This document shows positions 34,883 through 43,255 of a stretch of DNA of 64,000 nucleotides, piece by piece (positions within the stretch are counted from its first letter, which is position 1; the number at the start of each line of letters is the position of its first letter). The stretch is from Arthrobacter sp. NicSoilB8 (GTDB lineage Bacteria > Actinomycetota > Actinomycetes > Actinomycetales > Micrococcaceae), in the NCBI RefSeq assembly GCF_019977355.1, contig NZ_AP024655.1, forward strand, positions 930,001-994,000. Direction: 5' to 3'. The notes under the pieces were generated by a model. That model was not told where the DNA came from and searched no databases. It saw only the letters and a list, made by a program, of their open reading frames with translations. Position numbers and translations under genes: made by a program.

Positions 34883-35220
34883 AGCTCGTCACGGCCATCG
34901 TCCGGCCGGACAGGGTCGATGCCGTCAGCGCGGCCCTGGAGCGGTTTGGAGTCAACGGCCTGACCGTGAGCCAGGCCAGTGGCTACGGCCGGCAGCGCGG
35001 CCACACCGAGGTCTACCGGGGCGCCGAATACAACTCCGACCTGCTGCCCAAGATGAGGCTGGAAGTGCTGGTCAACGAGGACGCCCTGGGCGGCGTCATG
35101 GCCGCCATTGAAGAGGGCGGGCGCACGGGCCGCTTCGGCGACGGCAAGATATGGATCATTGACGTATGTGACGCCGTCCGCGTCCGGACGGGGGAGCGGG
35201 GCGCCTCTGCGATCGCCTGA
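34879..35220 (+). CDS. glnK: Nitrogen regulatory protein P-II
   Basis: A 113-residue PII trimer subunit. The T-loop contains Tyr51 (GAEYNSDLLPK), the residue modified by uridylylation or adenylylation in the family. GDGKIWI and VRVRTGERG are the conserved B- and C-loop motifs that bind ATP and 2-oxoglutarate. It is coupled to amtB and would block the channel when nitrogen is plentiful. The modifying enzyme gene glnD, often next in actinobacteria, is not here. Confidence 0.95.
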   Translation: MKLVTAIVRPDRVDAVSAALERFGVNGLTVSQASGYGRQRGHTEVYRGAEYNSDLLPKMRLEVLVNEDALGGVMAAIEEGGRTGRFGDGKIWIIDVCDAVRVRTGERGASAIA

Positions 35221-35245
35221 GGGGCCCGCGCCTTCGCGCCTCAGG
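35216..35245 (+). terminator. Hairpin overlapping the end of glnK
   Basis: CCTGAGG (35216-35222) pairs with CCTCAGG (35239-35245), with an inner GCG/CGC stem. It contains the glnK stop and may separate amtB-glnK from the ureohydrolase unit, which has its own -10-like TATGAT at 35279. Confidence 0.5.
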
Positions 35246-35328
35246 TAAACAAATGATGCGCAATGAGAAACTTCGAGTGTATGATGGCTGTCACAACCGT
35301 CGGTCAATCCTCGAAGGAGAGGCTTCTT

Positions 35329-36408
35329 TTGGAAGAGCTGCGCATCGAGGCCAATGGCAACCTTGGCCCCATCGATTCATCCCGCATCCCGCGCTATGCC
35401 GGGGCTGCCACCTATGCCCGCCTTCCGCGGCTGGACCAGGTGGCCAGGGCCGACGTCACCGTGGTCGGCGTGCCTTTCGACTCCGGCGTCTCGTACCGCC
35501 CGGGTGCCCGCTTCGGGGCCAACCACGTCCGTGAGGCCAGCCGGCTGCTGCGGCCGTACAACCCGGCCTGGGACGTGAGCCCCTTCGAGACCATCCAGGT
35601 GGCGGACGCCGGCGACATGGCTGTCAACCCGTTCAACATCAACGAGGCCATCGAAACCATCCAGCAGAACGCCCTGGACCTGACGGCCTCCGGCAGCAAG
35701 CTGCTGACCCTCGGCGGTGACCACACCATCGCCCTGCCGCTGCTGCGCGCCGCCGCCGAGCGCGCCGGCGGGCCGATTGCCATGCTGCACTTCGATGCGC
35801 ACCTGGACACCTGGGACACCTACTTCGGCGCCGAGTACACGCACGGCACCCCCTTCCGCCGCGCCGTCGAGGAAGGCATCCTGGACACCGAGGCCATCAG
35901 CCACATCGGCACCCGCGGCCCGCTCTACGGCAAGAAGGACCTCGACGACGACCACCGCTTCGGCTTCGGCATCGTCACCTCCGCGGACGTCTACTACCAG
36001 GGCGTGCTGGAGACGGTGGCCAAGGTCCGGGACCGGATCGGCAACCGCCCGCTTTACATTTCGGTGGACATCGACGTCCTTGACCCCGCGCACGCGCCGG
36101 GCACCGGCACGCCGGAAGCCGGCGGCATCACGAGCCGCGAACTGCTGGAAATCATCCGCGGTTTCCGCGGCATGAACCTGGTGGGGGCCGACGTCGTCGA
36201 GGTCGCCCCCGCGTACGACCATGCCGAGATCACCGGCGTTGCGGCCAGCCACGTCGCGTACGAGCTCGTGACCCTGATGGCGGACCGCGCCGTCGAAGGC
36301 GACCGCTTCGGCGCCCCGAACGGCTACGCCGCTCAGGCGCTCGGCCAGGAATCCCGCCGCCCGGCCGGATTCGGCTCCCCGGTGGCTTCGCCGGTGGCTT
36401 CGCGATGA
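35329..36408 (+). CDS. Ureohydrolase (agmatinase/guanidino hydrolase family)
   Basis: A 359-residue manganese/nickel-type ureohydrolase that cleaves a guanidino group to release urea. The TTG at 35329 is preferred because AAGGAG lies nine bases upstream. An ATG at 35263 in the same frame would place a promoter-like TATGAT inside the gene. Metal ligands are visible in [19 protein letters not shown] and [22 protein letters not shown]. Agmatine is the default substrate, but guanidinobutyrate, guanidine and other compounds are known in this family. Its stop overlaps the following thiamine-diphosphate enzyme (ATGA), an unusual partner. Confidence 0.9.
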   Translation: MEELRIEANGNLGPIDSSRIPRYAGAATYARLPRLDQVARADVTVVGVPFDSGVSYRPGARFGANHVREASRLLRPYNPAWDVSPFETIQVADAGDMAVNPFNINEAIETIQQNALDLTASGSKLLTLGGDHTIALPLLRAAAERAGGPIAMLHFDAHLDTWDTYFGAEYTHGTPFRRAVEEGILDTEAISHIGTRGPLYGKKDLDDDHRFGFGIVTSADVYYQGVLETVAKVRDRIGNRPLYISVDIDVLDPAHAPGTGTPEAGGITSRELLEIIRGFRGMNLVGADVVEVAPAYDHAEITGVAASHVAYELVTLMADRAVEGDRFGAPNGYAAQALGQESRRPAGFGSPVASPVASR

Positions 36409-38081
36409 CCGGCGTGCGCAACGGCGGCGACCTCGTCGTCGAAACACTCGAAGCGCTTGGCGCGAAGACGGTGTTCGGCATCCCGGGCCAGCATGCCCTG
36501 GGCCTGTTCGACGCGATGGGCCGCGGGAACCTGCAGTTTGTCTCGTCCCGGGTGGAAAACAACTCGGCCTTCGCCGCGGACGGGTACTCCCGCGCCACGG
36601 GCGAGGTCGGCGTGCTGTTCCTCTCCACGGGCCCGGGCGCGCTGACGTCCCTGGCCGGGCTGCAGGAGGCCTACGCCACCGGCGTGCCGATGGTGGTCGT
36701 GGCGAGCCAGATCCCGCTGGAAGGGCTCGGCGCGCGGCGCAAGGGCATGCTGCACCAGCTCGATGACCAGAAGGCCTCGGCCGCGAACGTCACCAAGTCC
36801 CAGCGGCTGATCCAGCACGCCTCCGGCATCCCGTCGGCCATCCAGGACGCCTGGACCGAGGCGATTTCCTCGCCGCAGGGCCCGGTGTGGCTCGAAATCC
36901 CGCAGAACGTGCTCCTGGACCCGATCATGGTGCCTCCCGTGGAGGATGCCCTCGCCGAGGCCGCGGACAACCCGCCCCGCGTGGAACTGGTCCGCGAGGC
37001 CGTGAAATGGCTTGCGGGGGCGGAACGTCCCGCGATCATCGCCGGCGGCGGCACCCGCCGCGGCCGGGCCGAGAAATCCCTGCTCTCGATCGCGGAGAAG
37101 CTGCGGGCGCCGGTGATCTGCACGCCCGGCGGCAACGGCGCGTTCCCGTGGAACCATGAGCTCTCGCTCCAGGCATGGATCGAGGACCGGTACATGACCG
37201 AGCTGCTCGAGGACGCCGACGTCCTGATCGTGATCGGCTCCTCGCTCGGGGAAGTGACCTCGAACTACTTCACCTTCGAACCGCGCGGCCGGATCATCCA
37301 GATCGACGCCGAACCCCGCGTCCTGGAATCCAACCGGCCCGGCCTGGGCATCCGGGCCGACGCCGGCCAGGCCCTCGCCGCCCTGGACTCTGCCCTCGAC
37401 TCCGCACTCCAGCTGGAGCAGGAAACGGCTGCCAGCTGGCACGGCACCGCCCCCGAGGTGCTCGTCAAGGACACCCTGGCCAAGGTCAGGGCCCGGCTCG
37501 AATCCCAGGACCTGGCCAAGGAACTGGCATTCATGGCCGACATCCGCGAGGCCGTGCCCTCGGGCATGCAGACGTTCTGGGACATGACGATCTCGGCCTA
37601 CTGGGCTTGGAGCTGTTGGGACGCCCGCGAGGGCCAGTTCCACTCCGCGCAGGGCGCCGGCGGGCTGGGCTTCGGCTTCCCCGCCGCGATCGGCGGCGCA
37701 GTCGGCCTCGAAACCACCGGCAAGACCGGCCGCTCGGCGAGGGTGCTCGCGGTCTCCGGCGACGGATCGGCCATGTACTCCATCTCGGAGCTCGCCACCG
37801 CCAAGCAGCACAACGTCCCGGTCACCTGGCTGATCGTGGACGACGGCGGCTACGGCATCCTGCGCGAGTACATGGTTGGCGCGTTCGGCAAGGCCACGGC
37901 CACCGAGCTCGCCCGGCCCGACTTCGTCAAGCTTGCCGAGGCCTTCGGCGTCCCGGCCGTCCGGGTCGCCCCCGAGGACATCGGGGACGCCCTCAGGGCC
38001 GGCTTTGCGGCGGACGGCCCCAACGTCGTCGTCGTAGAAACCCTGCTCAAGATGTTCGGCCCCACCCACCTGGCCACCTAA
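36405..38081 (+). CDS. Thiamine-diphosphate-dependent enzyme, acetolactate-synthase-like
   Basis: A 558-residue three-domain enzyme of the acetolactate synthase/decarboxylase superfamily. The activating Glu is in [17 protein letters not shown]. The cofactor motif is [20 protein letters not shown] ending in LIVDDGGYG, where the usual Asn-Asn is replaced by Asp-Asp. Asp can still bind magnesium. It is coupled to the ureohydrolase by an ATGA overlap, so both probably act in one route. The chemistry is unknown. A carboligase or decarboxylase acting on a 2-keto acid from a guanidino compound is one guess. Confidence 0.85.
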   Translation: MTGVRNGGDLVVETLEALGAKTVFGIPGQHALGLFDAMGRGNLQFVSSRVENNSAFAADGYSRATGEVGVLFLSTGPGALTSLAGLQEAYATGVPMVVVASQIPLEGLGARRKGMLHQLDDQKASAANVTKSQRLIQHASGIPSAIQDAWTEAISSPQGPVWLEIPQNVLLDPIMVPPVEDALAEAADNPPRVELVREAVKWLAGAERPAIIAGGGTRRGRAEKSLLSIAEKLRAPVICTPGGNGAFPWNHELSLQAWIEDRYMTELLEDADVLIVIGSSLGEVTSNYFTFEPRGRIIQIDAEPRVLESNRPGLGIRADAGQALAALDSALDSALQLEQETAASWHGTAPEVLVKDTLAKVRARLESQDLAKELAFMADIREAVPSGMQTFWDMTISAYWAWSCWDAREGQFHSAQGAGGLGFGFPAAIGGAVGLETTGKTGRSARVLAVSGDGSAMYSISELATAKQHNVPVTWLIVDDGGYGILREYMVGAFGKATATELARPDFVKLAEAFGVPAVRVAPEDIGDALRAGFAADGPNVVVVETLLKMFGPTHLAT

Positions 38082-38436
38082 GCGGCCCGGCCGCCTAAAC
38101 GGACCGCCACCAGGCCGCCCCGGCACCGCCACGCAACTCCACCGCAGCAGCGCTTAACCGCAACACCGCAACACCGCAACACCGGCGTGGACCCGTCGGT
38201 CTGCCCCTCACCGTGAGGGGCTGACCGGCCGGTCCGCGTCACGCGTTTAAGGGCCTTTGAAGCACGCGCCCGGCCACTCCAACGGCCCCTTCAGGGCCAC
38301 TCCAACGGCCCCTTCAGGGGCACCCCGGCGGCCCCTCCAGCGGCCCTCTTGTGCCCATGGCACAAAGGGTTAGTTTCCCAAAGTAACCAATTTAGGTATA
38401 TAGTTGCCTGGGGCAAACAAAAGAGGGGTGTCCATC
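38082..38436. other. Intergenic region with terminator, tandem repeat and MarR promoter
   Basis: These 355 bases hold a CAACACCG triplication near 38160-38182, a hairpin (GCCCCTCA 38203-38210 with TGAGGGGC 38214-38221) that likely terminates the upstream operon, and a perfect 23-base tandem duplication (38272-38294 and 38295-38317). An AT-rich promoter area follows with the palindrome TTGCC-TGG-GGCAA near 38404-38416. No gene is apparent. Confidence 0.7.
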
Positions 38437-38922
38437 ATGTCAGTTGAATCCAACGCTGCAGCAAAACTCGTCTACCAGATCTTCGACCTCCAGCGCGCGG
38501 TCCGCTGCGTCGCCGCCGCCAACCTGCGCGGACAGGACACCGGCGTGGCCCTGCAGGGCGTTCTGCGCTTTGTGGGGGAAGGCGAATCCCGGGCCACGCA
38601 CCTGGCGGAGCGGCTCGGCGTCAGCGCCCCGGTCCTGAGCCGGCACATCGCCGAACTCGAAGAGCAGGGCTATGTGGTCCGCAGGCCGGACCCCGAGGAC
38701 GGCCGCGCGCAGCTGATCGCCCTGTCGGCCTCCGGCGCGGAGAAGCTGCGCATCATCGAGGACCAGCGCACGGCAACCATCCAGGGCCTGCTGCAGGACT
38801 GGAGCCAGGACGACGTCGAACTGACGGCGCGCACCCTCAAGAAACTTGCTGAGTCCCTCAGGACCTCAGCCCGGGCAACGACGGCCGGAACCACGAATAC
38901 GACCGAAATTGTTGAGGAGTAA
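38437..38922 (+). CDS. MarR-family transcriptional regulator
   Basis: A 161-residue MarR regulator. The winged helix runs ESRATHLAERLGVSAPVLSRHIAELEEQGYVVRRPDPEDGRAQLIALSASG, with flanking dimerisation helices. The ATG at 38437 gives MSVESNAAAK. An earlier ATG-less stretch in frame to 38404 has no ribosome site. It is four bases upstream of the DHA2 efflux gene and probably represses this two-gene operon. The palindrome TTGCC-TGG-GGCAA just upstream is a candidate operator. Confidence 0.92.
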   Translation: MSVESNAAAKLVYQIFDLQRAVRCVAAANLRGQDTGVALQGVLRFVGEGESRATHLAERLGVSAPVLSRHIAELEEQGYVVRRPDPEDGRAQLIALSASGAEKLRIIEDQRTATIQGLLQDWSQDDVELTARTLKKLAESLRTSARATTAGTTNTTEIVEE

Positions 38923-38926
38923 ATAC

Positions 38927-41158
38927 ATGGCAAGCCACGCTGCCGCCACAGGGTCGGACACTGCGCCGTTGAACACGGCCCCGTCGGAGAATCCAACGGC
39001 GGTGCCCCGCGCATCCCAGCCCGCCGCGCCACCCGCTGCGATGACCCACCGCCAGATCATGGAAGCACTCACGGGCCTGCTGGCGGCGTTCTTCACCGCC
39101 ATCCTGAGCAGCACAATCGTCGCCAACGCGCTGCCCACCATCATGTCCGAGCTCAAGGGAACCCAGACCGACTTCGCCTGGGTGATCACGGCAGCACTCC
39201 TGGCCAACGCGGCCACCACCCCGATCTGGGGCAAGCTGGCGGACCTCTTTAACAAGAAGGTCCTCGTCCAGCTGAGCATCGTGATCTTCGTGGCTGGCTC
39301 CGTCATGGCAGGCCTGTCCGAGACCATCCCGCTGCTGCTGACCGCCCGCGTCATCCAGGGCATCGCCATGGGCGGCCTCACCGCCCTGGCCCAGGCCATC
39401 ATCGGCTCGATGATCCCGCCGCGTGACCGCGGAAAGTACTCCGGCTACATGGGCGGCGTCATGGCCGTGGGCACCGCCGGCGGCCCGCTGCTCGGCGGCT
39501 TCATCGTCGACAGCCCGCTCGGGTGGCGCTGGACCTTCTTCGTCTGCGTCCCGCTCGCCGTCGTCGCCCTCATCCTGCTGCAGATCACGTTGAAGATCGA
39601 GCACGTCAAGCGCCCCGCCAAGATTGACTGGCTCGGCTCCATCCTGTTGACCTCCGGCGTCAGCCTGCTGCTCATCTGGGTCTCCTTCGCCGGCAACCCC
39701 GACTACTACGACTGGTGGTCATGGCAGTCAGTGGCCATGGTGGGCGGCGGCGTCCTGCTCCTGGGCCTGCTGGTGCTGGTGGAATCCCGCGTGGCCCAGC
39801 CCATCATCCCGCTCAAGATCATCTCGGAGCGGACCACAGCCCTGGCGATCCTCGCCTCGGTAGCCGTCGGCGTGGGCATGTTCGGCTCCTCGACATTCCT
39901 GGGCCAGTACTTCCAGGTGGCCCGCGGCGCCACACCCACGGAGGCCGGCCTGCTCACGCTGCCCATGATCGCGGGCAACCTCATCGGCTCGGTCGCCTCG
40001 GGCATGCTCATCAGCCGCACCGGCAAGTGGAAGCGCTACCTGATCGCCGGCGCCGTCCTGCTGATCGGCGGCCTCGGCCTGGCCGGCAGCATGGACCACA
40101 CCACCGACCTGTGGATGACCGGTATCTACACGGCCATCCTCGGCCTCGGCCTGGGCCTGCTGATGCAGAACCTCGTCCTCGCCGTCCAGAACACGGTCCA
40201 GGCCAAGGACATCGGCACGGCCAGCGCCTCGGTTGCCTTCTTCCGGTCCGTCGGCGGAGCAATCGGCGTCTCGGTCCTCGGCGCGGTCCTGGGCAACCGG
40301 GTCAAGGAGCTCGTCGTGGAGGGGCTCGCTGCCTCCGGTATCCAGGTGCCGGCCGGATCGGCAGGGGCCAGCATGGACCTCAAAGACATGCCGGCACCGA
40401 TCCGCGACATCATGCGTGCCGCATACGGTGACGCGATTGCCGAGGTCTTCCTGATCTCGGCCATCATTGGCCTCGTGGCGCTGGTGGCCATCCTGTTCAT
40501 CAAGGAACGCCCGCTGCGCCGCACGGTTGACATCCGGCCGGAGCCTGCAGAGCACGCAGGGGACGCCGCAGCCGATGCCGCCGCAGCCCAAACAGCACTG
40601 TCCGGTGTCTCCACGACTGCTGTGGGAAACACTTTGCGGAACAACCCGGACGACGCCGCCAAAGTCGCCTCGGCCTCGGCCTCGGCCTCGGCCGCAACGG
40701 GCAGCGGCGCCGGCATGGTGGACTTGGACCGGGAGTTCATCGAGGTCCTCAGCCGGGAGCGTGCCGAATCCCGGTTCCCCGACGCCGCGCGACGGGAGGC
40801 CGGGTTGGTTTCCGATCCTGCTTCCCGCCCGGGGGAGTCCGGCGCGGAGCGTGCCGACGAGAGGGAGGGCGCCCGCCAGCGGGCCCGGACCCTCGTAGCC
40901 GGTGACCGGCCCGAGGCCGCCGACGTGGTCCCCGTGTTGCTGCAGACCCAGCAGATGCTGGCCGAACAGCAGCTCCAGCTGGCCGACGCCCTGCGCGCCG
41001 TGTACGAACAGGCTGCCGAGCAGCGTGCGATTGCGGAGGAACAGGCCCGTGTGGCCAGGGAGCTCACAGCCGTGCGCCGGCACCTTGCCAAACAGCGCAA
41101 GATGCAGCGCGCGGCGGCGGACTACATCGCCACGCACGGCCGGCACCGGACCGAATAG
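38927..41158 (+). CDS. MFS multidrug efflux protein (DHA2/EmrB-QacA type) with long coiled-coil tail
   Basis: A 743-residue protein. Residues about 45-525 are a fourteen-helix DHA2 drug:proton antiporter, with signatures LDxTIVN-like FTAILSSTIVANALPTIM, the loop GKLADLFNKKVL and motif C-like GGVMAVGTAGGPLLGG. The remaining about 220 residues form an unusual cytoplasmic tail. It has an Ala/Ser repeat (6-base DNA repeat at about 40668-40693), an acidic and basic linker, and a final predicted coiled coil (QQMLAEQQLQLADALRAVYE onward). GAGGAG lies seven bases before the ATG. The tail is absent from standard EmrB-type pumps. Confidence 0.88.
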   Translation: MASHAAATGSDTAPLNTAPSENPTAVPRASQPAAPPAAMTHRQIMEALTGLLAAFFTAILSSTIVANALPTIMSELKGTQTDFAWVITAALLANAATTPIWGKLADLFNKKVLVQLSIVIFVAGSVMAGLSETIPLLLTARVIQGIAMGGLTALAQAIIGSMIPPRDRGKYSGYMGGVMAVGTAGGPLLGGFIVDSPLGWRWTFFVCVPLAVVALILLQITLKIEHVKRPAKIDWLGSILLTSGVSLLLIWVSFAGNPDYYDWWSWQSVAMVGGGVLLLGLLVLVESRVAQPIIPLKIISERTTALAILASVAVGVGMFGSSTFLGQYFQVARGATPTEAGLLTLPMIAGNLIGSVASGMLISRTGKWKRYLIAGAVLLIGGLGLAGSMDHTTDLWMTGIYTAILGLGLGLLMQNLVLAVQNTVQAKDIGTASASVAFFRSVGGAIGVSVLGAVLGNRVKELVVEGLAASGIQVPAGSAGASMDLKDMPAPIRDIMRAAYGDAIAEVFLISAIIGLVALVAILFIKERPLRRTVDIRPEPAEHAGDAAADAAAAQTALSGVSTTAVGNTLRNNPDDAAKVASASASASAATGSGAGMVDLDREFIEVLSRERAESRFPDAARREAGLVSDPASRPGESGAERADEREGARQRARTLVAGDRPEAADVVPVLLQTQQMLAEQQLQLADALRAVYEQAAEQRAIAEEQARVARELTAVRRHLAKQRKMQRAAADYIATHGRHRTE

Positions 41159-41521
41159 CGTCCGGACTGGTTCCCGGGCAGGACCGAACAGGCCGAATCG
41201 CCGGTCCCCGGTTTCCAGCGGCCCCGGTTCTTGAAACCCCGGTTTCCAATGGCCCCGCGGCTGCCCCTTGGGCTGCCGCGGGGCCTTGCCGCGGCCGGAG
41301 CAGTGCCGCGGGACGCGTCGACGGGCGCGTAAATGTACACCGTTTGGATGATATTCAGTGTCCCGTGTTCCACCCGGGCGGGGGATTTCGTAGAGTTGGA
41401 TCGCTATTGCTGTCGGACCTGTGGGCTAGTCTCTCCAAGTAGCTCTCCAACACACTTCACTATTCGGTTTTTCCATACTTTCGGTCTTCCTAGAATTAGG
41501 CCTTCCTAAGGACTCGTGGGC
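41159..41521. other. Intergenic region with terminator before the ABC exporter
   Basis: In these 363 bases a hairpin with perfect 11-base arms GGCCCCGCGGC (41251-41261) and complement (41275-41285) probably ends the DHA2 operon. The next 230 bases become AT-richer and must hold the promoter of the ABC exporter. I see no clear -35/-10 pair and no gene. Confidence 0.6.
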
Positions 41522-43255
41522 ATGCTTGTCACCCTCATGCGGCGCTATTCCAAGCCGTATCTGCCATACATCGCGGCTGTGGTCATCTTCCAGCTGGCGT
41601 CGACCATCGCGGCGTTGTATCTCCCCAGCCTCAATGCCCAGATCATCGATGAGGGCGTCTCGCGCGGCGACACGGACTACATCTGGCGCACCGGCGGTGT
41701 GATGCTCGGCGTCGCCCTGGTCCAGGTGGCCACCGCGATCGCCGGCGTCTACTTCGGCTCGAAGGCCGCCATGGCATTCGGCCGGGACCTGCGCCGCGGC
41801 GTCTTCCGCAAGGTCAGCAGCTTCTCGGCGCGCGACGTCAACGTCTTCGGCGCCCCCACCCTGATCACGCGCGGCACCAACGATGTCCAGCAGGTCCAGA
41901 TGCTCATGCTGATGGCCCTGAACTTCATGGTGGCTACCCCCATCATGTGCATCGGCGGCATCTTCATGGCCCTGCGCGAGGACCTCAACCTGTCCTGGCT
42001 CGTCTGGGTTTCGGTGCCCCTGCTCGTGGTCGTGGTGGGCTACCTCGTGGTCCGCCTCATGCCGCTCTTCCGTTCCATGCAGCAGAAGATCGACCGGCTC
42101 AACGGTGTCCTCCGCGAGCAGATCATCGGCATCCGCGTGGTCCGGGCTTTCGTCCGCGAGCCCCACGAGGCCGGGCGCTTCGGCGCAGCCAACAAGGACC
42201 TCACCGACGTCTCGCTGAAGATCGGCTCCCTGTTCGTCCTGATGTTCCCCGCCATCGGCATGATCCTGCACATCTCCACCGCCGCCGTGCTGTGGTTCGG
42301 CGGCCAGCGCGTCGATGCCGGCGAGATGCAGGTGGGCTCGCTGACAGCCTTCCTGCAGTACCTCCTGCAGATCCTCATGGCCGTCATGATGGGCACGTTC
42401 ATGGCCATGATGATTCCCCGCGCCTCGGTCTGCGCCGACCGCATCGGGGAAGTGCTCGACGTCGAACCCTCCCTCCACGCTCCGCTCACCCCGGTGGCGC
42501 CCGCAGCAAAGGCCGGCCGGGTGGAGTTCCGGAACGTCACCTTCGCCTACCCCGGCGCCGAGGCGCCCGTGCTGAGCAACATCAGTTTCACGGCCGAACC
42601 CGGCCAGACGGTCGCGATCATCGGCTCCACCGGCGCCGGCAAGTCGAGCCTGCTGGCCCTGCTGCCGCGGCTCTACGACGCCGAATCGGGGGAGGTCTTG
42701 CTCGACGGCGTCCCCGTCACCCAACTGGACCGGGCCGAGATCACGCAACGGGTCGCCATGGTGCCGCAGCGGCCTTATCTGTTCTCCGGAACCATTGAGC
42801 ACAACCTGCGCTTCGGCAAGCCCGAGGCTACTGACGAGGACCTGTGGGAGGCGCTGACCGTTGCCCAGGCCGCGGACTTCGTGAGCGATAAGAAGGGCGG
42901 CCTCGACTCGCGGATCGCCCAGGGCGGCACCAACGTCTCCGGCGGCCAGCGGCAGCGGCTGTGCATTGCCCGCGCCCTGGTCACTGAACCCAAGGTCTTC
43001 CTGTTTGACGACTCGTTCTCCGCCCTTGACGTCGCCACGGACGCCAGGCTCCGCCGGGCGCTCAAGGCCAAGACGGCCGACGCCACCGTGATCATCGTCG
43101 GCCAGCGGGTGTCCACCATCGCCGATGCGGACCAGATCCTCGTGCTGGAGAACGGCAGGATCGTGGACCGCGGAACACATGAGGAACTGTTGGAAAGCTC
43201 CAGCACCTACCAGGAAATCGTCGAATCCCAGTTGAGCGCGGAGGCAGTGGCATGA
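41522..43255 (+). CDS. ABC exporter half-transporter A (degenerate catalytic site)
   Basis: A 577-residue fusion of a six-helix membrane domain and one ATPase domain. The ATG at 41522 is nine bases after AAGGA. A GTG two codons earlier is too close. Walker A is GSTGAGKSS (near 368) and the signature is the intact VSGGQRQ. Walker B reads VFLFDDSFSALD, where Asp497 replaces the catalytic Glu, and the switch region is GQRVST rather than H-containing. That is the degenerate half typical of heterodimeric exporters such as BmrCD and TM287/288. The partner gene overlaps it by four bases. Confidence 0.92.
   Translation: MLVTLMRRYSKPYLPYIAAVVIFQLASTIAALYLPSLNAQIIDEGVSRGDTDYIWRTGGVMLGVALVQVATAIAGVYFGSKAAMAFGRDLRRGVFRKVSSFSARDVNVFGAPTLITRGTNDVQQVQMLMLMALNFMVATPIMCIGGIFMALREDLNLSWLVWVSVPLLVVVVGYLVVRLMPLFRSMQQKIDRLNGVLREQIIGIRVVRAFVREPHEAGRFGAANKDLTDVSLKIGSLFVLMFPAIGMILHISTAAVLWFGGQRVDAGEMQVGSLTAFLQYLLQILMAVMMGTFMAMMIPRASVCADRIGEVLDVEPSLHAPLTPVAPAAKAGRVEFRNVTFAYPGAEAPVLSNISFTAEPGQTVAIIGSTGAGKSSLLALLPRLYDAESGEVLLDGVPVTQLDRAEITQRVAMVPQRPYLFSGTIEHNLRFGKPEATDEDLWEALTVAQAADFVSDKKGGLDSRIAQGGTNVSGGQRQRLCIARALVTEPKVFLFDDSFSALDVATDARLRRALKAKTADATVIIVGQRVSTIADADQILVLENGRIVDRGTHEELLESSSTYQEIVESQLSAEAVA

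Noticed and set aside
35263..38081. Clavulanic-acid-type biosynthesis suggested by the ThDP enzyme plus ureohydrolase pair
   Set aside because: No beta-lactam synthetase, clavaminate synthase or other biosynthetic gene is present. The surroundings are nitrogen uptake genes.
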